Of a stretch of DNA of 64,000 bases, positions 1 to 8,885 are shown piece after piece. The notes beneath the pieces are model-generated. The model searched no databases and was not told where the DNA came from. It was given only the letters and a program-made list of their open reading frames with translations. The translations under genes were made by a program, and so were the position numbers. Position 1 is the stretch's first letter. Each line of letters opens with the position of its first letter. This DNA is from Otatea glauca (Eukaryota; Streptophyta; Magnoliopsida; Poales; Poaceae): assembly GCA_036346275.1 (NCBI GenBank), contig CM070715.1, positions 77,301,667 through 77,365,666 on the forward strand. The letters are read 5' to 3'.

Positions 1-180
1 GCGGCGTCGGGGCGGCGTCGGCGCGTCGGTGGAGGCGCGCGCGGCGTCGGGTGTCGAGGCGTCGGGGCGTCGAGGCGAACACGGGCGTCGGACGGCGTCG
101 GCGCGGCGCGCGGCGTCGGACGGCGTCGGGGCGAAGACCGTGGCGGCGTCGGGCTCGAAGCGAAGAGTGAAGCGGCGGAG
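1..180. repeat. GC-rich GGCGTCGG-type simple repeat
   Basis: The first 180 bases are built from irregular repeats of GGCGTCGG and GGCGCG, far richer in GC than what follows. It lies outside the subterminal hairpins of the CACTA element, so it is probably CACTA sequence between the hairpins and the missing left terminus, or a captured exon-like fragment. No CACTA terminal motif is visible in it. The following bases (about 170-195) read like a GC-rich leader on the minus strand. Its nature is uncertain. Confidence 0.5.
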
Positions 181-239
181 TTTAGGGTTAGAACAGCGGT
201 GAGAAGAAGAATATATATCGACTTTTATATGTGGGGCCT

Positions 240-603
240 TATCGTGGCGGTTCTTAACAAGAACCGCCATCGATCTACTATCTGTGGCGGTTCTTCAAAA
301 GAACCGCCGGATGATATAATTATACGTGGCGGTTCTTTATACGAACCGCCATCGATACTACTATCTGTGGCGGTTCTTCACAAGAACCGCCATCGATCTA
401 TAATTATCTGTGGCGGTTCTTTATACGAACCGCCACAGTTCACTATCTGTGGCGGTTCTTCACAAGAACCGCCAGCGATATATATAATCCGTGGCGGTTC
501 TTTATACGAACCGCCAGCGATAATCTATCTGTGGCGGTTACGTTTAAGAACCGCCAGCGATAATCTATCTGTGGCGGTTACATTTAAGAACCGCCAGCGA
601 TAA
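240..603. repeat. CACTA subterminal hairpin repeats (left block)
   Basis: About nine copies of a short palindrome, GTGGCGGTTC then a 4-8 base spacer then GAACCGCCA, are spaced by about 40 bases. In En/Spm elements subterminal repeats bind the element-encoded TnpA-type protein. An uninterrupted 134-codon frame across this block is a by-product of the repeat and is not a gene. Confidence 0.85.
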
Positions 604-1038
604 AGTTATCTAACATAAGCTTTTGCGCGGACTACTTCAAGTGGTCCGCGTGAACAACTTTGCGCGGACTACTTCCAAGTGGTCGGCGTGAAGTAACAGT
701 AATGACCATATATATTTCTAATATAGTAATATACCTATATAATCTCTCTTTATTTTCATATCTTCTAGGATGTATACGGGAATAGAATATTATTTCTAAA
801 TATGTTCTAATATCATAAATGCCTTATGTACTATGTACAATATATTTGGTTTTAATTCATACTGGAGGAGAAACCATTAAAACTTGTGTAATCGAATATA
901 GTAATTACCTATATAATCCTAATATAGTAATATATTAATGACCCACATTTCCATTACTCCACACAAATGCATAACACCATATTTCCATTACTCCATACAT
1001 CACATTGCCATTACTCGTATATAGCTAATTATTTTCTT
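604..1038. other. CACTA 3' spacer, no gene
   Basis: AT-rich sequence between the left hairpin block and the 3' end of the transposase frame. It begins with two near-identical copies of a short inverted repeat (GCGCGGACTACTT followed by AAGTGGTCCGCG, the second with GTCGGCG) at about 625-692. The rest shows only AT-rich runs and a repeated CCATTACTCCA motif (about 950-1015). Confidence 0.6.
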
Positions 1039-4000
1039 TCACAATTTGCCCTTCTTCATGATCGTCGCGATGATAGGTAGTTTCTTGAGTGGTTTCTTCC
1101 TCGAGCTGATGTTGCCATCTACGAAAGGAGGCAACTCGTCAAACTGGTTGTACTCATCCTCATCCACGACATTCTCAACTCCGACGATCCTTCTTTTTCC
1201 CTGAAGAACTACATGCCGCTTCTTATCTGTCGGGTCGATTACATAGAAGACTTGTGCTACTTGCCCGCAAGTCTGAATGGTTAAATCTCTGTATCCGACA
1301 TGTTCGATGTCCAAAGTAGTGAAGCCGTACTTGTCCACCTTGACACCCTTTGGGAGTTGTACCCAACGACACCGAAACATCGGGATCTTAAAAATACAAT
1401 AGTCGAGCTCCCAAATCTCTTCTATGAACCCATAGAAGCTAGTCTTCTTACTGCCTGTGTTGTCATAGGCATCTATCACGACACCACTATTTTGGTAAGT
1501 GCTTTTGCTATCCTGAGATCTCGTGTAAAAGGTATATCCATTTATGTCGTATCCTTGCCATGTCAAGATTGTACCTGATGGCCCTTTTGCCAACCACCTC
1601 AACATAACACTCGTTTCTTTCCCAGTCATATGCTCTTTGAACCAATGATTGAACAAACGGTTATGCTCTTTTGTTACCCAAGCCTCTGATCGTCCACGAT
1701 TTTCCTCTCGTAGCTTATCCTTGTGCATGTCCATGTACGAGGACACCTCAACTGACTGTTGCAAGACTGTGAAATGAGCTTTTTCGAACAATCCATGATC
1801 GTAAGAATTTGTTGATTTCCTTCCAATCGTCCCTTTTCCAGCTAGCCTACCCTCATGGCGAGATCTGAGCACTCCTACCGGTTCCACCCCTCCATGTAAT
1901 CCACGCAAAACTCGATAACCTCCTCGGTTGCATAACCTTCCACAATGCAACCCTCGTAGAGATCGATTGCGTACATACTTCTTCAGATACCCATGTACCT
2001 TTCGAGCGGGTACATCGATGCGAGAATACGGGGCCACATACATTTATCTCATTCACAAGGTGAACAATGAGATGAACCATTATATCGAAAAATGATGGAG
2101 GAAATACATCTCTAGTGGCATAGTGTCTTCACCACATCATTACGTAGTTCGAAAAGTCCGATGGGATCGATGACCTTCTGTGAAATCGTGTTGAAGAAGA
2201 AACACAACCTCATGATTGCTTCTCGGACCTTTTCAGGCAAAATACCTCTAATTGCAATAGGAAGCATTTGTGTCATCATCACATGACAATCATGAGACTT
2301 CATGCCAGTTAACTTCAAATCTTTCATGGACACGGTTTCTTGATGCTTGCGGAGTAGCCGGATGGAACTTTCACACCATGCAAGCATTTGCGAGGTCTGT
2401 TCTCTCTTTCTTGGATAGAGTGTAGCAAGTGGGGAAGGTAAAGTCGGCCTTTCCCGTTGTCTCGAGGATGTAGCTCAGCTCTGATTTTCATATCTTCTAG
2501 GTCCCTTCGTGCCTTCAGTCCGTCCTTAGTTTTGCTAGGAATATTCAGCAAAATACCAATCAAGCTGTCACATACATTTTCTCTACATGCATGGCGTCTA
2601 TGCGATGTCGAACTTCTAAGTCCTTCCAATAGGGCAAGTTCCAAAATATCGATCTCTTCTTCCATGTGATCTTCTCGATCGAGACCTCGATTTATTATTA
2701 CTCTCTCCTTTCCAAGTACAACATTAATATCCTTAACCATATCATATACCTCTTCCCACGAGGAGGCCTTGGAGCTATACCATCCTCTTTTGTCCCGTCG
2801 AATTGTTTCTTCATATTGCGGTAGGGGTGATTCTGCGAAGGAACTGCGGTGATGCATGTACAGTTTTCCTTGAGTTATTGAGCCACACACTTGCGGTTTC
2901 ATCCATGCAATGGGGGCATGCTTTGGCCCCTTTACAAGATCGACCGGATAGGTTACCAAGGCGGGAAATCATTGATGGTGCAAAACAACAATGCGCGTGG
3001 GGTGAAGTACTCTCGCTTGTACTCATCCCATACACATACACCTTCGTTCCACAGTATCACAAGATCTTCCACCAATGGTTGTAGGTATACATCAATATCA
3101 TTGCCAGTTGTCTCGGCCCTTGGATAGCGGCGACATCATAATGTACTTTCGTTTCATACACAACCAAGGAGGAAGGTTGTAGATCTGAGAGAGTCACGAG
3201 CCAAGTGCTATGAATACTACTCATGTTACCGAAAGGATTCATTCCATCCGTACTCAACCCAAACCTTACATTCCTCGGTTCATTCCGAAGTCCATCCTAA
3301 AGAGCCTATCGATGGTTCTCCACCGGCGAGAATCGGCGGTGTCTCGACTTTCCATCCTTTTACGCTCTTACGAGTGCCATCGCATCGATTGGGCATGCTT
3401 TTGTTTCCAAATAAGCGCTTCAACCGAGGTATTACGGTAAATACCACACCACTTTAGCGGAGCTCCTTTCTTCACCACGGTGCCCTCATTGTCATGGTCT
3501 TTACGCTTGTATCGCGATGATTTGCACACGGACATACATGCATGTCGTATACTCTTTGCGATAGAGTATACAATCGTTTGGACATGCATGTATTCTTTCT
3601 ACTTCCAATCCCAATGGACATACAACCTTCTTAGCTAAATAAGTGGTTATCGGCAATACGTTTCCATCTGGAAGCATGTCCGCTAAGAGATGTAATAGCG
3701 CCGTGAAACTTTTATCGGACCAACCATTGCTTGCCTTCAATTTTAGAAGTGAAAGCACGGTGTGCAACTTTGTGTATTCCTCCTTGCAACCCGGGAACAA
3801 AGGTGTGTCAAGTCGTCCAACAAACCCTTGAATTGATTAAACTCTCTCGACTAGTGTAGTTCCCTACGCATCGCGCAACATCTGAGCAAGATTATTATCG
3901 TCATCAATGTCCAACCTATCCTCATCAGATCCATAACTGATGTCAGCTGCCATAATGCCTTCTCCATCATCCAATACGTTATCACCTTCATGTACGTTTT

Positions 4001-4241
4001 CCTCTTCACCGTGACTTGTCCAACGTGTATAGCCAAGTACAAAACCTCTTCGAATCAAGTGCAAGTGGATGTGCTCTTTGTCTGAAAACATTTTCTCATT
4101 CTTGCAATCAATGCATGGACAATGTATGTACTCCGTCTTCTTATGCAATTTGTTCTCCTCAGCGGCTCTTAGAAAAGCAGATACCCCGTCGATGTAATCT
4201 CGGCTGTAACGGTTCGCATTGTACATCCATCTCCGGTCCAT
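1039..4241 (-). pseudogene. CACTA transposase (TnpD/TNP2 family), broken
   Basis: On the minus strand, translation starts at 4241 with MDRRWMYNANR, the typical start of the transposase-associated domain. It includes the Cys-rich CPCIDCKNEK stretch and the HLIRRGFVLGYTRW motif. Downstream blocks match the TNP2 family: MFPGCKEEYTKLH and IHACPNDCILYRKEY (3800-3600), ENVCDSLIGILLNI (about 2590-2540), MKDLKLTGMKSHDCHV (about 2325-2280) and VHLVNEINVCGPV (DUF4218-like, about 2080-2040). A final block resembles DUF4216 (1039-1700). The order is normal and no large part seems missing. At least two in-frame stops (near 3865 and 3838) and frameshifts near 3530, 2330 and 2040 break the frame. It would have cut and pasted the element in the nucleus; it is now almost certainly inactive. 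Confidence 0.88.
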
Positions 4242-5056
4242 CTAAAATTAATTAACATATAAAAATTGATTAAAAACTAATCTAATTACTTATCATCTAA
4301 ATGAGCTAGATAATAAATTCATCATCTAAAAATGATGAGCATCCACCTACCAAATTAGCTTAAATTTCATGTATATCAATATCCAATAATCTTAATTAAA
4401 TAAATTTAATATATGTCCACACTAATGGAACCAAATTAATAGTAATTAAAAAACTAATCTGAATACTTTTCCTGTAAAGAAGCTAGATAATAAATCCATC
4501 ATCTAAAAATGATGAGCACCCACCTACCAAATTAACTAAAATTTCATTTATATTAATACCCAATAATCTTAATTAAATAAATTTATTATATGCAAGATGT
4601 ATATGTTCGTACACTAATGGAACCAAATTAATAGTAATTAAAAAACTAATCTAATAACTTATCATCTAAAGGAGCTAGATAATAAATTCATATATATGCA
4701 AGATGTACATGTCCATACACTAATAGAACCCAATTAATAGTAATTAAAAAACCAATCTAATTACTTATCATCTAAAGGAGCTAGATAATAAATTCATCAT
4801 GTATCAAATTAACTTAAAATGCAATTAATATTAAATATATGCTTAATCATAATTCATCATCTATAAAAGGAACACAACATCATCTAATGAACCTAGCTAG
4901 GAAATAAATTCATCAACTACAAAATGGTACCTAAATAAAAATAAACAAAATCTAAACTTTTCATCTCATCTACATATAAACCCTAATTAAACTTGGTTTA
5001 AAAATTAAATTGCAACAAGATTAACACAAATCAAGAGAGGAGAAAAAATAACTCAC
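4242..5056 (-). other. Probable 5' UTR intron of the CACTA transposase
   Basis: On the minus strand a good donor (CTTG then GTGAGT) lies at 5060-5051. A good acceptor (AATTTTAG) ends at 4242, immediately before the transposase ATG. The intron would be 815 bp and AT-rich. Inside it a block starting AACTAATCT and containing GAGCTAGATAATAAATTCAT is repeated about four times (near 4272, 4448, 4639 and 4746). The assignment rests on splice consensus only. Confidence 0.5.
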
Positions 5057-5164
5057 CAAGGAACAACTAGAGGAAGTACAAGCACAAGAATTGGAGAAAA
5101 CGAAATCAAATTTAGAAGTTTTGGTTTGCTCTCGGGAGGAAGAAGACCGGTCTTGCTCGACCAC

Positions 5165-5175
5165 CTATTTATAGG
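5165..5175 (-). promoter_or_regulatory. TATA box of the CACTA transposase gene
   Basis: The minus strand reads CCTATAAATAGG here, about 110 bases upstream of the proposed 5' UTR intron donor and just inside the terminal hairpin block. That is the usual promoter position in CACTA elements. Confidence 0.5.
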
Positions 5176-5185
5176 CAATATTATC

Positions 5186-5560
5186 GATGGCGGTTTTAAC
5201 TAGAACCGCCACTAATAACATATCCGTGGCGGTTCTATCCTCGAACCGCCATCGATAATCATTATCGATGGCGGTTCGAGGATAGAACCGCCACGATAAT
5301 CAATAAATCGATGGCGGTTGGAGGATAGCACCGCCATCGATAACCTAGTTATCGATGGCGGTTCTAGCCTCCAACCGCCATCGATAATGTATTGTTATCG
5401 ATGGCGGTTCTACCTCGAACCGCCATCGATATCGATTATCGATGGCGGTTCGAGGATAGAACCGCCACTGATATTTTTCCCGCCATTTATGAAATTGAAC
5501 CGCCACTGATAATTATCTTTGTGGCGGTTCGAAAAAAACCGCCACAAATAGACCGTCACC
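5186..5560. repeat. CACTA subterminal hairpin repeats (right block)
   Basis: About nine palindromes of GATGGCGGTTC or GTGGCGGTTC paired with GAACCGCCATC or GAACCGCCAC lie just inside the terminus at 5582. They match the block at 240-603. The two blocks in one window support the assignment to one element. Confidence 0.88.
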
Positions 5561-5582
5561 TATTGCAGGTTTTGGCGTAGTG

Positions 5583-5860
5583 ATCGCTTCTTAAATAAGA
5601 ACCGATAGTGATGTGTACGTGCTCATCACTATCGTTTTTTATATGAAAACCGATAGTGATGATAATGCACATCACTATCACTTCTCGCATAAGAACCGAT
5701 TGTAATGTTTCCATTGCTACATCACTATCACTTCTAACCTAAGAACCGATAATGATTATGATTAATGCCTCTCCTAAGTCATCTATCACAATCGTTTCTT
5801 CCTAAAAACTTAAGAACCGACACAGATGAAGCGATAGTGATGTACCATTCTGTAGTAGTG
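5583..5860. mobile_element. End of an older, second CACTA element
   Basis: This stretch carries a different subterminal repeat, AGAACCGATAGTGATG and its inverse CATCACTATCG, in six or more copies. It stops at 5860 with CTGTAGTAGTG, the inverse of CACTACTACAG, another CACTA terminus. The repeat family and terminal sequence differ from the element ending at 5582, so the younger CACTA landed in the end of this one. Its other end is not in the window. A three-base target copy would begin at 5861 (GTT). Confidence 0.8.
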
Positions 5861-6669
5861 GTTTTAGGTGGTTTGAAAGTTGCATATTGAAATTCAATCT
5901 CATGTCATAGATGAGGGTTATAAAGTGGTTATTTCCTTCAATGAATTAATGGCCCGTTCAAAATGTAGAAAACAAAGAGTAAGAATAGGAAAACACACTC
6001 GTGAACTCGACATTAGTTCTAGTGCAAGAATATAAGAAATGAAAATACACATGCATCATGTAGGAGTGATATTAACTGCATGCCAAAAAGTCAAAAACCA
6101 TAAATTTGAACTGCCAAAATTTGTTATGTCCATTGAATTAAGGGGCGGTTCGTCGGAATGTAGAAAATGAAGAGTAATAACAGGGAAAACACATGAATTG
6201 GACATCATTTCTAGTTCGAGACTATTGGATTGAATAACACACATGCGTGATGTAGGAATGACCCAAAAGAGGTGTTCAAATGCTTCACAGGAAAAGCACG
6301 TGAATATTTCATTTATTTAGAGGGTACATGCTTGAGACAAAGAGAGAGATTGTCTTGAATAAATCAAAGAATCTTTTCCACGAGGTTTGAGCTAATGTTT
6401 GTTCCCTCCAAAATGTGTAGGATAATAAAGTTTCAAAGGAATTCCATTAAGCCAATCCTTCAATTCAAATACGTAAACATTTTTAGACATTACATATTAC
6501 TTTAGGATTAAATCCTCCAAATTATCTCCACTTTTGCTTTAGCATTATAAATGGTGTGACCAACTGCATGCAATACATGGATTAACCAGTGGTTTGATCA
6601 CAAATTGACTACGAACTATACTCTCAGTAACTATAGTATTATGGTAAGACTAGAAGAAGCACCTAATTA
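5861..6669. other. Distal upstream region of TB1, no gene
   Basis: AT-rich single-copy-looking sequence. A partial internal similarity is visible between about 5930-6060 and 6130-6260 (ATTAATGGCCCGTTC versus ATTAAGGGGCGGTTC, then AAAATG/GAATG TAGAAAA), suggesting an old duplication of about 200 bp. No coding region is recognised. Confidence 0.5.
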
Positions 6670-6912
6670 TTCCCTTTGTCCCCCAATATAATGTTTGGGA
6701 TTTGTGCGGTTAAGGTTTTAAAACATTAAACATTAATATATGTACATAAATTGATTACATAAAAATAATGTTATTGGATCTGTCTTGTGAAACAATTTCA
6801 TAATATATAGTTCTTATTATTTTTGTTATTATATCATAATACAAAATTATAGTCAAAATATTATGTTTCAGACCATGAAAAATCAAAATAGACATATTTT
6901 GGACAGAGCGAG
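6670..6912. mobile_element. Stowaway-like MITE upstream of TB1
   Basis: The 243-bp element begins TTCCCTTTGTCCCCCAATAT and ends ATATTTTGGACAGAGCGAG, an imperfect inverted pair of the grass Stowaway type. It is flanked by TA on both sides (6668-6669 and 6913-6914). The interior is AT-rich and partly self-complementary (ATAATGTTTGGGATTT versus AAAATATTATGTTTCAG). It lies about 0.93 kb upstream of the TB1 start codon. Confidence 0.72.
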
Positions 6913-6914
6913 TA

Positions 6915-7838
6915 TATTTTTAGCTGCAAAGTGTAGTTTTGGTCAAGTCCAGATAAGGCTCATATAGATTTCTACAATATAGTAGTGCAGTACTCTCACA
7001 ACTCACAAAGGGTCCCATATGTCTAGGGTTCAAAAGACCCGTACAAATATACTATATGACCTCGGTCCCCTACTACGCTTGTACACTACATATAACAAGA
7101 TGGTCCTTTCGTTCCATACCCCTTCAAATGTTCAATGTATTGGACAGGCAAATTCCTGCGTGGACACAAAAATATAAGGTCGTTCGTTTCCTGAAGAAGG
7201 ATTTCAAGGAATAACACATCCATTATACAGCTATGGGCTATGGCCACCCTCCCATTCAGTCAATAAATGCCCTAGGTCACTTGTTGCCTATAGCATTTCA
7301 ACATGCACACAGCTTTCCCCCAACAGTGTCCTTTTGCCTTGTATTCTCCTCAATCCTCATCACCTGATCCACTCATCCACACACCAAAACAGTATCCCTT
7401 CTCCTCTCTCTTTAAGATGGCACACCCCTCTCCAGTAGGGGAGAGGAGTCACATCCAACATGCTATGCATCCTAAGCAGTAAGCACAATTCTCTAGCTAG
7501 CTAGTCTCCTACACGTGAGCCCACGCTCTGTGAAGTGTGAACTCAAGGTGAGGTACTAGTACACCCCCTCTGCACTCCCATGAGCGATGATCTCTCCTAG
7601 TCTTAGGCCTCCCTCCCTCCTCCCCCACTCTCTCCACCTCTCTCAAACACAAGCTTGCATGGCCGGACACATCTGATCATAGGCCACTCCGCAGTCCTCC
7701 CCTCTCACCACCCCCTCACACACACACGCGCATACAAACACACATACACTGCGCGGTCTTACTCCAAGGGCCTAGAGAGGAGAAAGCAGGTCTCAGGAGC
7801 CTTGGACTTCACAGGCTACCAGAACAGCACTAAAGCAT
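6915..7838 (+). promoter_or_regulatory. Proximal promoter and leader region of TB1
   Basis: The region becomes CT-rich toward the gene (about 7380-7720), as in many grass leaders, and has a CA-rich run near 7715-7750. A G-box CACGTG lies at 7512-7517, directly followed by GAGCCCAC, which resembles a class II TCP/site II motif. GGGTCCCAT near 7011 is also TCP-site-like. A short upstream frame of 29 codons starts at 7587 and stops at 7676. No convincing TATA box was seen, so the transcription start is unknown. These motif calls are by eye. Confidence 0.4.
7587..7676 (+). other. Possible upstream open reading frame in the TB1 leader
   Basis: ATG at 7587 opens 29 codons and stops at TGA 7674-7676, in the same frame as TB1 but 162 bases before its start. 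A second in-frame ATG is at 7659. Another very short one (ATG 7580, six codons) precedes it. If the mRNA leader covers this region, it could lower translation of TB1. There is no evidence of peptide conservation. Confidence 0.25.
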
Positions 7839-8885
7839 ATGTTTCCTTTCCGTGATTCCCCAAGGCCCATGGACATACCGCTTTACCAACAGCTGCAGCT
7901 CAGCCCTCCCTCCGCGAAGCCGGACCAATCCTTGCTCTACTACCCTTGCTCCCCTCCTTTCGCCGCCGATGCTTTCCACCTCGGTGCCGCTGCCGCCAAG
8001 CCGGCCTCCGCCGTGATCGACTCGCCGGAGCTACTGATGATGCATCCGTTGATAGAGCGGCCGCCGGCGCCAAAGGTGGATGCCGGGAATAGTGTGCAAG
8101 GAGTCGGCGTTGGTCTTGAGAGGGCGGCGGCGGCGAGGAAAGACCGGCACAGCAAGATATGCACCGCCGGCGGGGTGAGGGACCGGCGGATGCGGCTGTC
8201 CCTCGACGTCGCCCGCAAGTTCTTTGCTCTCCAGGACATGCTTGGCTTCGACAAGGCCAGCAAGACGGTGCAATGGCTCCTAAACATGTCCAAGGGCGCC
8301 ATCCGGGAGATCATGACCGACGAGACGTCGTCAGAGTGCGAGGAGGACGGCTCGAGCAGCCTCTCCGTCGTCGATGGCAAGCAAAAATCGCCGGCGGAGG
8401 TGGGAGGAGAAGAGCACAAGGGCGGCCACAGCGAGGGGAAGAAGCCGACAAGGGCAAGAAAGGCAGCGGCCACCCCAAAGCCATCAAGGAAATTGGGCAA
8501 TTTGCACCCGGTCCCCGACAAGGAGTTGAGGGCGAAGGCGAGGGAGAGGGCGAGGGAGCGGACGAGGGACAAGAACCGGATGCGGTGGGTGACGCTCGCA
8601 TCAGCAATTAACGTCGAGGCTGCCACCGCGGCGGCGAGGGTCGACGAGCCAAGATCAAACAATTCGAACCGCTCATCGTCCATGAATATGGTGAGCGCTG
8701 AATTGGCGGAGAGATGCTCATCAACACTTAACATCAATGGAGGAAGGATGCAAGAAATGTCAATGGCGAGCGAGGCGAGCGACGTGATCCTAGCCTTCGG
8801 CAATGGAGGATACGGCAACAGCAACTACTACCAGGAGCAATGGGAGCTCGGAGGAGTCGTATTCGCCAACTCACGGCCCTACTGA
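7839..8885 (+). CDS. TB1: TB1/FC1 TCP-family transcription factor (CYC/TB1 clade)
   Basis: The 348-residue protein is a nuclear DNA-binding repressor of axillary bud outgrowth in grasses. The start MFPFRDSPRPMDIPLYQQ matches the conserved TB1 start and fixes the initiation codon. The TCP basic helix-loop-helix domain covers about residues 100-158, beginning RKDRHSKICTAGGVRDRRMR and including GFDKASKTVQWLL. The Arg-rich R domain is at about 227-244 (DKELRAKARERARERTRD). The C-terminus QEQWELGGVVF is a TB1 signature. An acidic/Ser linker (161-178) and a basic region (200-220) lie between the domains. The frame is intact and intronless, as in other grasses. It is somewhat shorter than maize or rice TB1 (about 376-388 residues), with shorter Ala/Ser-rich linkers. 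Coding GC is much higher than its surroundings, normal for grass genes. A close paralogue is less likely because both ends match TB1. Confidence 0.95.
   Translation: MFPFRDSPRPMDIPLYQQLQLSPPSAKPDQSLLYYPCSPPFAADAFHLGAAAAKPASAVIDSPELLMMHPLIERPPAPKVDAGNSVQGVGVGLERAAAARKDRHSKICTAGGVRDRRMRLSLDVARKFFALQDMLGFDKASKTVQWLLNMSKGAIREIMTDETSSECEEDGSSSLSVVDGKQKSPAEVGGEEHKGGHSEGKKPTRARKAAATPKPSRKLGNLHPVPDKELRAKARERARERTRDKNRMRWVTLASAINVEAATAAARVDEPRSNNSNRSSSMNMVSAELAERCSSTLNINGGRMQEMSMASEASDVILAFGNGGYGNSNYYQEQWELGGVVFANSRPY

Larger units (their letters stand above)
1..5582 (-). mobile_element. CACTA (En/Spm) DNA transposon, left end outside the window
   Basis: The right terminus reads TTTGGCGTAGTG and ends at 5582. 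On the minus strand this is CACTACGCCAAA, a canonical CACTA terminal inverted repeat. Just inside it are about nine hairpin-forming GTGGCGGTTC/GAACCGCC repeats (5186-5560). The same repeats recur near the left side (240-603). Between them lies a minus-strand TnpD-type transposase pseudogene. No matching terminus occurs in the first 240 bases, so the element continues to the left. It inserted into the terminal region of an older CACTA element. Stops and frameshifts in the transposase suggest it is no longer autonomous. Confidence 0.9.

Noticed and set aside
240..603. Regularly spaced palindromic repeats resembling a CRISPR array
   Set aside because: The repeats are CACTA subterminal hairpins in a plant genome, with variable short spacers, a matching block at 5186-5560 and a transposase between.
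199..603. A 134-codon open frame
   Set aside because: It is produced by the hairpin repeat (periodic peptide) and has no gene features.
7655..7855. A frame overlapping the TB1 start
   Set aside because: It opens with TTG rather than ATG and has no internal ATG, so it is unlikely to be translated.
7940..8824. A 294-codon minus-strand frame opposite TB1
   Set aside because: GC-rich shadow of the TB1 coding sequence; no recognised domain.
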